Notes under the pieces: model-generated | The model's database searches: none | What the model was told of the DNA's origin: nothing | Seen by the model: the letters and a program-made list of their open reading frames with translations, nothing else | Source of the DNA: Chelydra serpentina | Taxonomy: Eukaryota; Chordata; Testudines; Chelydridae | Assembly (NCBI GenBank): GCA_037349315.1 | Contig: JBAIAC010000027.1 | Location: 9,181,501 to 9,245,500 of the forward strand | Direction of reading: 5' to 3' | Length of the DNA stretch: 64,000 bases | Made by a program: the position numbers and the translations under genes | Shown here: piece by piece, positions 22,738 through 33,277 of the stretch | Layout: each line of letters opens with the position of its first letter | Numbering within the stretch: position 1 is the stretch's first letter

Positions 22738-23734
22738 CCAGCACAGTCACTCTGTAGCGACCACTGTTCCTCTGCACCCCCTCATTGGTTGCCCTCTGTC
22801 ATTAGACCCGCACAAGCAAAACTCCATCAACATCCTGCCCTAACACCCTGCAGGCAGATTCAGAGTTGGCCTGGAACCCTCTACCCTGGCACCCAGGGGT
22901 TCCTCTGCCCCCATCCCTGGGCAAGGGTGCCGCCACGCTACGTTTGAGAGCATGGAGGAGTCTCCAAGGACCCCTCTGTAACTTAGCTGGATTGCACCCC
23001 CTAATTGCACTGGCTTTCTCAAAAGCTATCAGAAAATTAAACCAGGCAGGCTTCAGGGATCTTTATTGCATCCCTTGTGATGGGTGTTCCCTGAGGGAAC
23101 TGGATCTGGGGATGTTTCCAGCCTGGGTTGTGTGGAGCTGTTTCCCTAGTAACAGTGACTGGTGTTGACGTTTCATCGTGTACGGACTGGGCCTCACTTC
23201 TTGAGATGAAGGTCTTCTCTATAGGGTGAGGGAAAGGCTCCTCCCCCGTTTCACCTCCCTTTCCTCCAGCGTCCGTCCTTTCTCCTGCTTTCAAAGAGTC
23301 AGGAAGAACATTTTGTCACCCTCATCAGAAAGACTCACCCCCCCCCCCCGCCCCCCTCGGCTTGTCCATTTGCTAAACGAAGGGACGGTAGAAGCGCTCC
23401 TGCTTCCTGTCCATCATTATCTAATATGCACGCAATTGGTTCACAGTAATGAATAAGCAGGAACTTCCAGCTCCGTGAAATATGCCTGAGCCTCGCTTGT
23501 CCCCAGCCACCGGCAGCCTCGTTTCCACTCGGAGGCCGATGCCTTAGAACTGACAGGATCACAGAGAGAGAACCGAAGAATTAACAACTTGATGAAATTG
23601 CCTGCGAGCCAGAGACTGCAAACGTCAAGGGAGATGCCGGGCGGATGAGTGTGAAGGCCAGATTCTCTGCTTGAGATACGCAGCTGCCTCTGCGAAAGCC
23701 ACGTGCAGAGGAATGCAAAGGGAGGGTTCAAAGC
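22736..23734. other. intronic with a C-rich tract
   Basis: The C run at 23,338-23,356 is broken only by a G at 23,350. ORFs on both strands (up to 120 codons) overlap it and have no recognisable domain. Confidence 0.45.
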
Positions 23735-23945
23735 AGAAGGGCCGGGAGTCAGGGAATCTGGGTTCTGTTCTTGGCTCTGCCACAAAGTTCCCCCTGGGGG
23801 CAAGACACTTTGCTGCTTTGTGCCTCAGTTTCCCTGTTTGTAACATGGTAACGGTATTGCTGTTCCTGCCTTACCGGAGTGTTGTGAGGATTAGTTAGGG
23901 GACGATTGCAAAGCACTTTGGGATATTCAGGTGGAAGGAACCATA
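23735..23945 (+). mobile_element. CORE/MIR-like SINE, nearly full length
   Basis: The landmarks are in order: gggagtcagggaatctgggt, ttggctctgccacaaagttc, gtgcctcagtttccc, tgttgtgaggattagttagg and gcaaagcactttgggata. The 3' part including the CORE-to-tail junction is well kept. Confidence 0.8.
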
Positions 23946-24184
23946 GAAGGACACAGCGTCATAGTTGTTTATTAATCGAAAGGTTCCTCACACTGCAGCT
24001 TCCAAGAGGAGGCAGATCTGCGCCCCTTCACTCCGGCATCCTGGCAAAATTCCTGCCTGTGTAATTCTATCCTGTCCCGGCATTTCAGGTGGAAACAGCA
24101 CCTTTTTCTTTTCTCTCTCCTTCCTTTTGTGTGGTGTGACTGTGTGTCTGTGGTGGGCCAAGTCGCTCCTGCACGGAACGCTAA

Positions 24185-24326
24185 TACTTCACCCTTTTCC
24201 TAGCACCTTCCATCTGAGAGCGTCCAAGCACTTTGCAAACATCCGTTCAGTAAGCCCCAGAACCATCCCGTGAAGTGAGGAGTTTCCTTGCTTGACAGAT
24301 GGGGAAACTGACACATGGGGAGACAC
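24185..24326 (-). mobile_element. SINE or LINE tail fragment, minus strand
   Basis: It contains tccaagcactttgcaaacat, ccgtgaagtgagg and cagatggggaaactgacaca, the reverse of the family's 3' half. It ends abruptly where the MITE at 24,327 begins. Confidence 0.65.
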
Positions 24327-24625
24327 AAGGGCTAGTCCACACTACCCGCCCGATTCGGCGGGTAGAGATCGATCTTCTGGGATCGATTTATCGCGTCTCA
24401 TCTGGACGCGATAAATCGATCCCAGAAGCGCTCCCCCGTCGACTGCGGAACTCCTGCTCGCCGAGAGGAGGAAGCGCTGTCGACGGGGGAGCCTGCCTGC
24501 GCCGCGTGGACCCGCAGTAAGTATACTTAGTTCGATCTAGGAAACGTCGACCTCAGCTACGCTATGCTCGTAGCTGAAGTTGCATTTCCTAGATCGATCC
24601 CCCGCCCCAGTGTGGACCAGCCCTT
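24327..24625. mobile_element. complete MITE made of three hairpins
   Basis: Terminal inverted repeats of 17 bp (24,327-24,343 and 24,609-24,625) match with one difference; the left begins aagggctagtccacact. Inside are a perfect 24-bp inverted repeat (24,374-24,397 with 24,405-24,428, 7-nt loop), a cccccgtcgac/gtcgacggggg pair, and an imperfect pair of about 27 bp ending near 24,600. It has no coding capacity. The target duplication is unclear (a partial agac match only), so I do not assign a superfamily. Confidence 0.85.
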
Positions 24626-24632
24626 AGACTTT

Positions 24633-25010
24633 CAGGCCAGAAGGGAGCATCACGATCATCTAGCCTGACCTCCTGCACATTGCAGGCCACAGAACCTCAC
24701 CCACCCACTCCTCATCAGAATAGACCCAGGGCTTCTGGCTGAGTTACTGACATCCTCAAATCATGATTTAAAGACTTCAAGTTACAGAGAATCTGCCACC
24801 AACACTTGTTTAAACCTGCAATTGACCTGTGCCCCATGCTGCACAGGAAGGCAAAAACCTCACAGCGTCTCTGCCCATCACATGGACTACAGGGGAAAAT
24901 TCCTTCCTGACCCCAAATATGGTGATCTGTTAGACCCTGAGCGTGTGGGACCCACCAGCCAGACACCTGTGTCACCCTAGAAGTCTGGGGCAGAGACCAA
25001 AACCCCTCAG
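24633..25010 (-). mobile_element. CR1-type LINE 3' end, minus strand
   Basis: It begins caggccagaagggagcat and cacgatcatctagcctgacc, then cctgcacattgcaggccaca. The 3' end is of the same kind as the plus-strand copy at 38,572-38,706. The reading frame is not preserved. Confidence 0.8.
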
Positions 25011-26084
25011 TGCCTCTGATTCACCTGAACACCCTTTGTCTGACTTCCGTATTTAGACTCCAAGCACTTTGGAACTTTGCTGTCTTTGGCTACACGCTTC
25101 CACGGTGCCTCACCCAACAGGGTCCAGATCTCGGCTGGCACCCCTGGGTGCTACTGTAATATTAGGAAGAAGAACCCAGCTCTTCTGACTCCCGCTGGTG
25201 TGCAGCAGTCACAAGACCACTCGGCAAATATACACTACTGTTGCCAATAGCCCTCTGCTTTTGATATTTCGCTCGTGAGCAATCCACGATTCCCCATGCC
25301 ATGCCTCAAAAAAAATAGCCGTGACCCAAATGCAGCCCTCTAATATCTACACTGAAGACTAGGAAATAGTCCTAGTCCTTTGAAGACTCGTCTTCCTCCC
25401 CTCACGAGCACGTGGCTCATGTTCCGAATCTTCCCAAGCTAGTTTTCTCACAGCCGTCTCTCCGTCAAGCCCTGCCCGTCTGAGGTCTTTCATTAGCTCT
25501 GTAATTTTTTTTAATCTATTTTTTTATATTTCAAGTACTGAGGTTCCACTGAAAGCTGAAATACACCATATTAAAGAGTTTCTTTTCCCCAGATGCAAAA
25601 AGCCAGCTCAGATTGTGCTATAAGAACTTCCTTTAAAAAAAAAAATAAAGGCCCCTTTCCGAGGCTTTCAATTGCATTTTTAAATTAGAATTTTAATACA
25701 ATTCAAAGGGCTGCGTCTTATTTGCAGCAGATGTATTTGCTGTGTGTCTAGTGAGCTCTGCTGTTCCAGCCCTGTGCTGGGGATTTAGGCCTATAACTTC
25801 ACTTAATGCTGATGGGTAGCAAATATTCTTGGCCAGGTGGTGCCTGCCAAGCCCTGTGATGGGGGTGTGTAGACATGCCGGTACTGCCACTAGAGCGCGG
25901 CAGACCCTACCCACCTTGTGAAAGAATGCGACATGTGCACCTTCACGCTATCCACACTGGCAAAATTGCCAGGGTCACAAGGGCCAGTGGGGCTGTAACT
26001 AGGCTTGTTCCGGGCGTTAACTCTCAAATAATGATTCTTGGTCATTTGTGTTACAGCCGTATCTCAAGAGCTAACCCATGACTG
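25011..26084. other. intronic; tail fragment near 25.1 kb
   Basis: A weak L2-like tail lies at about 25,085-25,172 (acggtgcctcacccaacagg, then gggtgctactgtaatattag). AT-rich sequence with A runs follows at 25,500-25,700. No exon is recognised. Confidence 0.4.
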
Positions 26085-26312
26085 GGGACCACGGTGTCAG
26101 GTGCTGTACATGGACATAGTGAGAAACAGTCCCTGCCCTGAGGCACTCACAATCGACATACACAAGACAGAGAAAGGGTGGGAGGGGAAACAGAGGCACA
26201 GAGAGTTGAAGTGACTTGACCAAGGTCAAAGACTAGATCAGTGGCAGGGATGAGAAGGGAGCCCAGATCTCATGACTCCCTGTCGGCTTCCTTCTCAGCT
26301 AGGCCACACCAG
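26085..26312 (-). mobile_element. 'gctgtacaaacac' family joined to a reverse SINE
   Basis: A ggtgctgtacatggacatag and cagtccctgccctgaggcac block (plus-strand reading) runs straight into caaagggtgggaggggaaac, gaggcacagagagttgaag and a reverse SINE tRNA-like end. The copy at 1,423 shows the same join, so the dispersed family and the reverse SINE may be parts of one composite element. Confidence 0.65.
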
Positions 26313-27094
26313 ACCTTTCACCGTCCTGGCATGATCATTGTACTCTTGCTGCTACAGGAGGCTCGGCTCCGTTCCCTGGTGCAGAGGAGGGGCGGGCCCC
26401 TGGGCTCCATGTTGCCCATCCCCTTTGAAGAGGCTAATGCCTGTATCCATGCACACCTTACGCAGCCCTAGCATCCAGGAGCGCCAGGGAGGCACTTGTA
26501 ACTAGCATCATTCAGAGGCGCAGGGTTGTGGAGGCTTCTGCTGCTCTCTGCATCTGGCCCTTGCAACCCCATCCAGGGTCCTATTCACATTGAGACGGGC
26601 CTCGCCCTTGTGTGTGTGGGGAACAGCAGTTACTTTTGTTTTTGCAAGGATGCCTGACTGAATCTGCAACCTCCCCTTAATAGTCTCTTGTAGCGATAAT
26701 GCGGCCGGAGGTTATAAGTTAGTTTATCGGCAGGAAGGCCTGATCCCGCCCCATTGTAGTCCATGTGGTTTCTTCCCTCCCCGATCCCGGCACACACATG
26801 TATGTTTTATCTCCTTCCATGACACATGGCTACAGCTGGGGCCAGAGAAGATGTTATTGGTCCTGGTCCCCCCTTCATATAATAGAGAGGGGGCTGCAGG
26901 CAGGGTGTTTGCTGTGGGAATACTTTCGTACCCAGCTCCAAAATAGCTCCGAACGGTTGATTTCCAGGGTTCCCTGCTGGGCCCATTGTTTCATTTGGGC
27001 TCTGAGGAGGGGAGCAAGGAACGCTGGGGTAGGGTTGGTATTTAGAGCTGTGGCTTGGTGGAAAGGCAGAGCCGGTGGCGGGGGTAGGGTATTT
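26313..27094. other. intronic, nothing recognised
   Basis: No exon or named repeat is visible. Opposing ORFs of 113 and 133 codons partly overlap the repeat that follows. Confidence 0.4.
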
Positions 27095-27180
27095 CTGTTG
27101 CGGTAGTGCCTCGGAGCCCCACGGAGCTAGGCGCTGTACAAACACAGAACAAAAAGACAGTCTCTGCCCCAAAGAACAAT
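27095..27180 (+). mobile_element. 'gctgtacaaacac' family fragment
   Basis: It reads tgcggtagtgcctcggagcc, ctaggcgctgtacaaacaca and cagtctctgccccaaagaac. This is one of the best-preserved cores in the window. Confidence 0.78.
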
Positions 27181-27487
27181 TAGTGTTTGCTTTTAGGAAT
27201 GTAAACAATCAGCATGATGCTCAGAGCTGGTATTGGGGCACTTCTTATTTGCGTTTATTCAGCAGACCCTTAATTCTTTGGAGTATTTGTATTCATTTAT
27301 TTTTAAAATCTGTCTAGCCCTTGGGCTTCTGGAAGGCTGCTGGTGCAGCCCATCGGTGGGCTTAAATTTCAGCGCCTTAGTATAAAATATCCAGCAAAGG
27401 CTCTTCCTGGCTTTGGGTGGCGCAGATGATGCATCTTCCTTTTTGTTTTACTCGTAGGTTTTCTTTAAATAAATAAATTAAATATAT
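27181..27487. other. intronic, AT-rich towards its right end
   Basis: No repeat or exon is assigned. It ends in an ataaataaattaaatat stretch next to the Cry SINE, which may include that SINE's tail or its target. Confidence 0.4.
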
Positions 27488-27684
27488 GGAGATATGCTTA
27501 TCTCATAGAGCTGGAAGGACCTTGAAAGGTCATCGAGTCCAGTCCCCTGCCTTCACTAGCAGGACCAAGTACTGTCCCCTGACAGATTTTTGCCCCAGAT
27601 CCCTAAATGGCCCCCTCAAGGATTGAACTCACAACCCTGGGTTTAGCAGGCCAATGCTCAAACCACTGAGCTATCCCTTCCCCC
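27488..27684 (-). mobile_element. Cry SINE (turtle tRNA-derived), minus strand
   Basis: Pol III promoter boxes are visible in reverse: box A as ccactgagcta (27,663-27,673) and box B as ggattgaactc (27,620-27,630). The unrelated middle and a CR1-like end (gagctggaaggaccttgaaa) follow, as known for Cry SINEs of hidden-necked turtles. The copy is near full length and close in sequence to the one at 54,287. Target duplications are not clear. Confidence 0.92.
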
Positions 27685-27966
27685 TTGGTCTTTCATTCTG
27701 CCTCGTTTCCATGCTATATTCAATCAGAATCTACGTTTTTTTTCCAAAGATTTAGCCTGAGATTTTCAAAGGAATTTAAGAGAGTTTGATACCTACCTTG
27801 GATTTCAATGAGGTTGAGGTGCATAACTTTCTTTAAATCTTCCAGCCGTAGTCCCGAAAATACTATGCAATCGTTGACACTTACAACCCTGTTGGTGATA
27901 TAGCTCAATCCCCAAGTCCAATCCCCAGTAATGTAGCTTCTCAAAGGTCCCTCTGTGATCCTAGAT

Positions 27967-28124
27967 CAGTGGTTTTCACTCTTTTTTTTTTTTAATTTTA
28001 TTTTATTTTATTTTTTTTTGTAATTTGCAGACCTCGAAAAAAAATTTCAAATGGAGGTGCGGACTCCTTTGGAAATCTTAGCCATCGTCTGCAGGCCCGC
28101 AGGACTTTAGGTTGAAACCCACTG
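27967..28124. mobile_element. hAT-like MITE with 8-bp target duplication
   Basis: The left end cagtggttttcac and right end gttgaaacccactg are imperfect terminal inverted repeats. The flanks tcctagat (27,959-27,966) and tgctagat (28,125-28,132) match at 7 of 8 positions, the duplication length typical of hAT. The interior holds a T-rich run (about 27,983-28,019) and no ORF. Confidence 0.8.
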
Positions 28125-28132
28125 TGCTAGAT

Positions 28133-29369
28133 GATGTGACCTCTTGAAAAAGAGGTCTGGAATCCTGGCCGTAAAAAACAACTTGGTGTTCAAATATTTT
28201 TTTACTGATTAAAAGTGGCAAGGAGAGCTTTGCACTGCCTGAGCGTATAGGACAGGGAAAATCTAGCTCCCTTCTTAACCAAACTCCCAGGGAGAATTAG
28301 CAAGGAACACGGGCCTGTGAGTTATTGGAAGGTTCTCCCGGTGGGAAGGGAGAGAAACTGACAGTGACCTACTACTTGGTGTCTTATTTGTTCTGTGACA
28401 TTTAGAAATCAGTGGGCCGCTGCTTTCCACTGGAACGATTGCACAGCTACAGGTGGCTTGACATGAAGTCCCCGAGGGACGTTATGCACCTGGGAGGCCA
28501 CAAGACGCGACTTTGCTACGATGAATAACACCGTCTTGATGTATAAATCGGATGGGCAGGGGGCACCCGTGTAAGTGAGGCCATGCTGCTCAGAGATCTG
28601 ATTGCTGCTGTCGCTTCTGAGAGAGCGTCCCATGGCTACAGCAAATAGTCTCCGCCAAGGGAGCAGCTGCTTTCTCTCCTCTACGTCCGTCCATTAAGCG
28701 CTAATAATGGTTCCTGACGCTCTCTTGTAAAAGAGACCCCAAATGAGGGCGTTTTGTTTATGATCTGCAGAAAGCTGGGTCATATTTCTGATTTCCAGGG
28801 CTCTTTGGAGAGAGACGATGGACTAATCAGTCGTGGAACGTATCCGGCAATAGTAGGTGTTACGTTGGGCATTTTGTTTTCAGTTGGGGCTCATGGAGTT
28901 TTGGCGCCCAACATAAGACACCTTTTAAAGGGATCTGATTTTCAGAAAGTACTGGGCAGCCTCTTTCTGAAAATTGGGTCCCTTTAACAGGTCTCTGGCC
29001 ACGGGAAAAGCCATCCTGGAAAAGCCTGGCCTTTCTCCGTGTGTCTGTGCCTACGCTCAGTGTTGGGGGTGTGATTCTCCTGCTCACGTCTACATCCTCA
29101 GGCTAGCTCTCGTCGAGCTACGATGAGAATAAATAATAGTGTAGCTACATCCCCATTGGCTTCAGGTGCATTTGTGCTCGGCACAGCTCAGCCGTGACTG
29201 CCACCATGAGCCGGGGAATCACTGGTAGCTCATAATGTAGGCATAGCCCGCGCGTGTTTTTAACAGTGTACGCTGGAGATAGGCCGGTGCTTTGAGCACT
29301 GAGTCTGGACAAGTTTGTATCAGAGCAGAGCAGCATGAGTTTCCTAATTTATTATTATTATTATTAAGT
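28133..29369. other. intronic, nothing recognised
   Basis: About 1.2 kb with no assigned repeat or exon. It ends in an attattattattatt run at about 29,349-29,366 that leads into the next element. Confidence 0.4.
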
Positions 29370-29870
29370 ATTATCTGTATCACGGTAGTGCCTGGGAGCC
29401 TCAGTCGCAGACCAGGACTCTGTTGCACTAGCGGCAAAGAGTTCCGTGGCACCTTATAGACTAACAGACGTATTGGAGCATAAGCTTTCGTGGGTGAATA
29501 CCCACTTCTTCAGTTGCATCTGAAGAAGTGGGGATTCACCCACAAAAGCTTATGCTCCAATACGTCTGTTAGTCTATAAAGTGCCACAGGACTCTTTGTC
29601 GCTTCTACAGATCCAGACTAACACGGCTACCCCTCTGATCTATTGCACTAGGCGCTGTACAAAGACCGTACAAGATAGCCCCTGCCCTAAAGACCTAAAG
29701 ATTGTAATCTTAGCACGACAAGATAAGACACATGGTGACAGATCAGTGGAGAAGCGCAAGGAAGTGAGACCGTATTGGCCAAGGTCTCAGTACATCAGCT
29801 GCCTAACCACAGTCAAGTTTTTTTGTAGGCGTCATGGCAAAGGAGAGTTTTAAGGAAGGATTTGAACCAG
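29370..29870 (+). mobile_element. 'gctgtacaaacac' family, split by a fold-back element
   Basis: The left piece (29,370-29,431) carries cggtagtgcctgggagcctc and accaggactctgttgcacta. The right piece (29,643-29,870) resumes at actaggcgctgtacaaagac and extends to aggcgtcatggcaaaggaga. That long 3' extension is shared with the copies at 31.5 and 58.5 kb. Confidence 0.78.
29432..29642 (-). mobile_element. fold-back element with 172-bp hairpin
   Basis: Arms 29,431-29,513 and 29,520-29,602 are reverse complements over 83 bp with six mismatches, around a 6-nt loop. A single-copy tail (29,603-29,642, containing cagactaacacggctacccc) follows. The flanks ttgcactag at 29,423-29,431 and 29,643-29,651 are an exact 9-bp target duplication. 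The same arm and tail occur at 61,088. No coding capacity is seen and I do not know the mechanism. Confidence 0.85.
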
Positions 29871-29899
29871 GACAAGGAAGATCCGTCCTCCAACCAAAT

Positions 29900-30960
29900 C
29901 ACCTGTTTGGCTGGTAGATATGGAGATATGTATTCTCTCCAATCTCTCCTTTACCTTCACTGCCTTTGTTTAATGCACTTTATATTTTCCTTGTTTATTA
30001 CATCTGCTGAGTTGTAATAACAGTCTCTGATCTCCAATTCTCACCGTTCCATTTGTATCTATTATTCATGGCATCATGTTTTAAGAGAACCTAATAGAAA
30101 TGAAATTTTAAAAAGCAGTCCATACAGTGCACATTCTGAGCTGCTCGATGAATAGATTATGCCACCAAATGTGCACTACTTGTGTAATAAGAATAATTAA
30201 ATGTGAAGTCTTTTTAATTTAAAAAAAAAAACTTTTAAGATCTCTTGATAACTACGCTGGCTAAAAACAGGTCGTTTTTTCCACGCTGGAGTTAACCATG
30301 CAAACATTGTTGCAACTGGCATAATTATTATTTGATTTGTCAGTGTCTTTGTTGTTAGCTACACTGGAATCCGGTTGCATATAACACCTACTGTATTTGT
30401 CTTAAAAGAAAATGTGATGCTTGAGCTTGATTTACAGTGACACAGTTTAGTTGTTTGGATAGGAATATGTTCCTGTGTGGTTTGTAGTTCAGAGGAATGT
30501 TTACATTGTCTCACCCTTGTCTCAACAGCTGGGGTTATTTATCTTCGACAAGTATTTAAACTAAATTAAGTGACGTAATCCCAAATTCTCTTACTGTAAC
30601 GTAATGACATTACATTTCAGCCAGATTACTGGGAACTGGGGAAAACTGCCAAGCACTGAAAAATTGACTTTTTAGATGTAAATCCAATCTGCTTGTTGTC
30701 AATGTAAATTTAATTCTTACATTTTCAGGAGGTTAATGAGTTAAAATGATTCTGTTTTGTGTGTGTCCAAGCCCGTAAAATCTGATTCTTTAACAAGCTT
30801 TTCCTTCTAACTAACTGCACAAAAAGCCATTTTCTGCCTGAATAATAAACCTGTTGCTGGTAATTAAACCCATTAATTAGAAAATGCAGAATCCCTATAG
30901 TGTATAAATTGAAAAGCTCCATTCTGGTATTGCGGAAGTGTCAGCATAGCAGGACGGTAT
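29900..30960. other. AT-rich repeat-free interval, candidate regulatory DNA
   Basis: No repeat family is recognised over about 1 kb. Words that resemble transcription-factor sites include gtgacgtaatccc (CRE-like, about 30,570), taattaaacccattaattag (homeodomain-like, about 30,859) and tgcaactggcataattatta. It is intronic on the SGSM2 reading. Enhancer function is inference and untested. Confidence 0.35.
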
Positions 30961-31487
30961 TTAATGGTGCTCTCAGGGCTTCTTTTTAAAATCTTAGGGA
31001 TTAAAACTGCATTGGACCAACCTTGGAGACCCGTGTCTGGGGAGGGTGTGGTTTGCCCCTTAGAGAGACCGGGCAGGCCGTGTTTCCTTCACTGCCAAAC
31101 CTCTGAGGTTATATCGAGGGAGGGCGGGTTGAAAGCCAGAGGAAGCTGCATTGGGGATGGAAGGTGAAGCGTGTTTCCCCGGTACCCTGCCCACCTCTTC
31201 TCCTGATATTTTGGGTGGGGCTGGCTTCTTTTTGGGTCCCCTGTCGGTGGCTACTTCCTGCCATTGCAGCTTTTCCCTAACCACCAGCGAATTTCCAGGC
31301 CTCAGCACGCTAGTTAGTAGTGGCATAAACCAGAGGTGAATCTATCCCACTCCCTGTTCCTGTGCCCTGCCACAGCGAAGCCTCTCCTGGCTCGATACAG
31401 AAATAAAGACCGCGCTGTTGAATGCTGAGCACACTGGGTGAAAACACTGTTCACTCTGACACTGCCCAGTTCCTATTGTTGTTTATG
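30961..31487. other. intronic, nothing recognised
   Basis: No named repeat or exon is visible. Confidence 0.4.
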
Positions 31488-31765
31488 ATTTGCATTCCCA
31501 AAATGCCTAGGAGCTCACGGAGCAGGGCCCCATTGTGTTAGGCACTGTACAAACACAGAACCAACAGAGACCAAATCCAAGAAGACCAGAAATAACAGAT
31601 GCAGGCAGACAGACCGACTGACAGCGGAGCGCAAGGAAACCATGAGACAACATTGGTCAGCATGATATGCTGTTGTCTCAGCATATCATGGTTGTCAGGT
31701 TTTTTGTAGGTTTCATGGCAAAGGAGAGTTTTAAGGAGCCTTTCGGTGCTGAATGAGAGGTGATA
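31488..31765 (+). mobile_element. 'gctgtacaaacac' family, extended copy
   Basis: It includes ccccattgtgttaggcactg, tacaaacacagaaccaacag and a 3' part with ggtttcatggcaaaggagag. It contains two overlapping inverted repeats (31,661-31,672 with 31,679-31,690, and 31,643-31,652 with 31,671-31,680) that could form mutually exclusive hairpins. Confidence 0.75.
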
Positions 31766-32009
31766 GGGCACTGAATCTAAGCAAACCTTCTCTTTAATTA
31801 GTTCTTAAACATCAGGATCCCGCCCCTACCCCCACCCCCTTCTCTTGATTGGTGTTGAGAACCCACCGGATAGAAAATCTAAACAACAGCACTGGAACGG
31901 AAAGAAAAACATATTGAAAACTGCAGCTTGCCTAAATGCAACTCTCTAATTGACACAGATACCTCCAGTTTGCTGAATGGAGCGGGGACAGCTGCCTCGC
32001 TGGCTATTA
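31766..32009. other. intronic, nothing recognised
   Basis: Short non-coding spacer with a C-rich piece near 31,821-31,842. Confidence 0.4.
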
Positions 32010-32265
32010 TGTAGTTCATTCCAAAGTCTGGCTACTAATTCCTTTTTGCAAGGGCCGACAAATAATTGTTTTTATATCAGCTTAATGCCCTGCAGATTAT
32101 TTCACAGAAGGAACCATTCTGAGTCTCTCGATACTAAATGAATCCCAGCTTCTTAGCTACAGGATTAGATCCGGGCTCATTAATATAAATCCCCGGAGAC
32201 AAAGATTTATTTAAAAGGATTTGAGCTTTAATTGCATGGTGCCAAACGTAATGAGAGTTGTCTTT
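32010..32265. other. repeat-free AT-rich block, candidate regulatory DNA
   Basis: It contains caaataattgtttttatatc, attaatataaatcc and tttaattgcatgg, words common in conserved developmental non-coding elements. No repeat is recognised. Function is inference. Confidence 0.3.
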
Positions 32266-32649
32266 GTAGCCTGGAGTTCTGAAGAGAAAATTTGGGATAG
32301 AAAGTATCATTTCTTAGACCCGCACCCAGATCCCCTTGGGATCAACTTACCCTCAAAGTCTGACCTCTTAATAACGAACCCAATTTAAGAAGTAACTGCC
32401 TTGATCAGCTGCTGGTAGCCTTCCACGGCTGCAGGCTGGTGAAATCTGTGCATGTCCTGCATTGGGATGTTGAAACGTTCTTGTCATGGAAAAATGTATG
32501 GGCCTGAGCAGATGTGCCACTCTTTTGCTAATGGATCACGATGTATTATTGTAACTGATCATGCAGACTTTGGTTTTGCACAACTGGAAAGTGCTCAGCT
32601 GCTATAGTGAAAACATATATGGAATAGATCGAGCCTTCCCTAAGGAGGT
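32266..32649. other. intronic, nothing recognised
   Basis: No repeat family or exon is assigned. Confidence 0.4.
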
Positions 32650-32860
32650 GCAGGGCCCAGGGCGGATTTGTTTCTTCTGGGACCGACTGCACCGGTCCAC
32701 GGGGCTCCCCAAAGCACAGAGTCCGGAGCGGGGTGATGGTGGGTGTCTGGGGCGGAAGTGACGGATTCGTCTCCTCTGGGACTGACCGCGCCTGTCAATC
32801 ACACTGGCCTGCGGGGTCCCCCAAAGCCTGGGGCCCGGAGAGGTCACCCCGATTCGCTCT
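32650..32860. repeat. two diverged tandem units, GC-rich
   Basis: Unit one (about 32,664-32,735) has tttcttctgggaccgactgc, ggggctccccaaagcacaga and gtccggag. Unit two (about 32,768-32,841) has gtctcctctgggactgaccg, ggggtcccccaaagcctggg and gcccggag, plus a short insertion. They are imperfect copies of one unit of roughly 80-95 bp. ORFs on both strands here translate the repeat. Confidence 0.65.
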
Positions 32861-33173
32861 ACCCAAGGGCCAGCTCTGGGAATAGAAAAAAACAGCTTTG
32901 ACGAGCTTACCTGCTTGATAGGTTTTATCAGCGTATTGCTGTTACAATGCAGATGCATGCTGACTCGAAACGAAACGTTGAAATGGTTCATTTTGACATT
33001 TAAAAAAAAAGTGTGTTTTATCTGAAATTATTTGCTGAATTGGACCTGAATTTGCAAATAGTATGTGTCCCAAAAAATTTTTTTTAGCAAAATTACAATT
33101 TGCCAAAAAACGTTTGCTCAGCTATAGTGAATTGCACTCTGAAAATTTGGGGCTGCTCTTGAAAATCGGGTTC
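32861..33173. other. intronic, A/T-run-rich spacer
   Basis: Several A and T runs (around 33,001 and 33,075) and no named repeat or exon. Confidence 0.4.
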
Positions 33174-33262
33174 ATAGAATCATAGAATCTCAGGGTTGGA
33201 AGGGACCTCAGGAGATCATCTAGTCCAACCCCCTGCTCAAAGCAGGACCAACCCCTGCTTAA
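33174..33262 (-). mobile_element. CR1 LINE extreme 3' end, minus strand
   Basis: It is the 3' end only: cataga atcatagaatctcaggg, then ggaagggacctcagg and ctagtccaaccccctgctca. It matches the 3' ends of the copies at 6,459 and 51,889. At about 90 bp it is a very short 5'-truncated insertion. Confidence 0.88.
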
Positions 33263-33277
33263 CTCTATGGCTTTACT

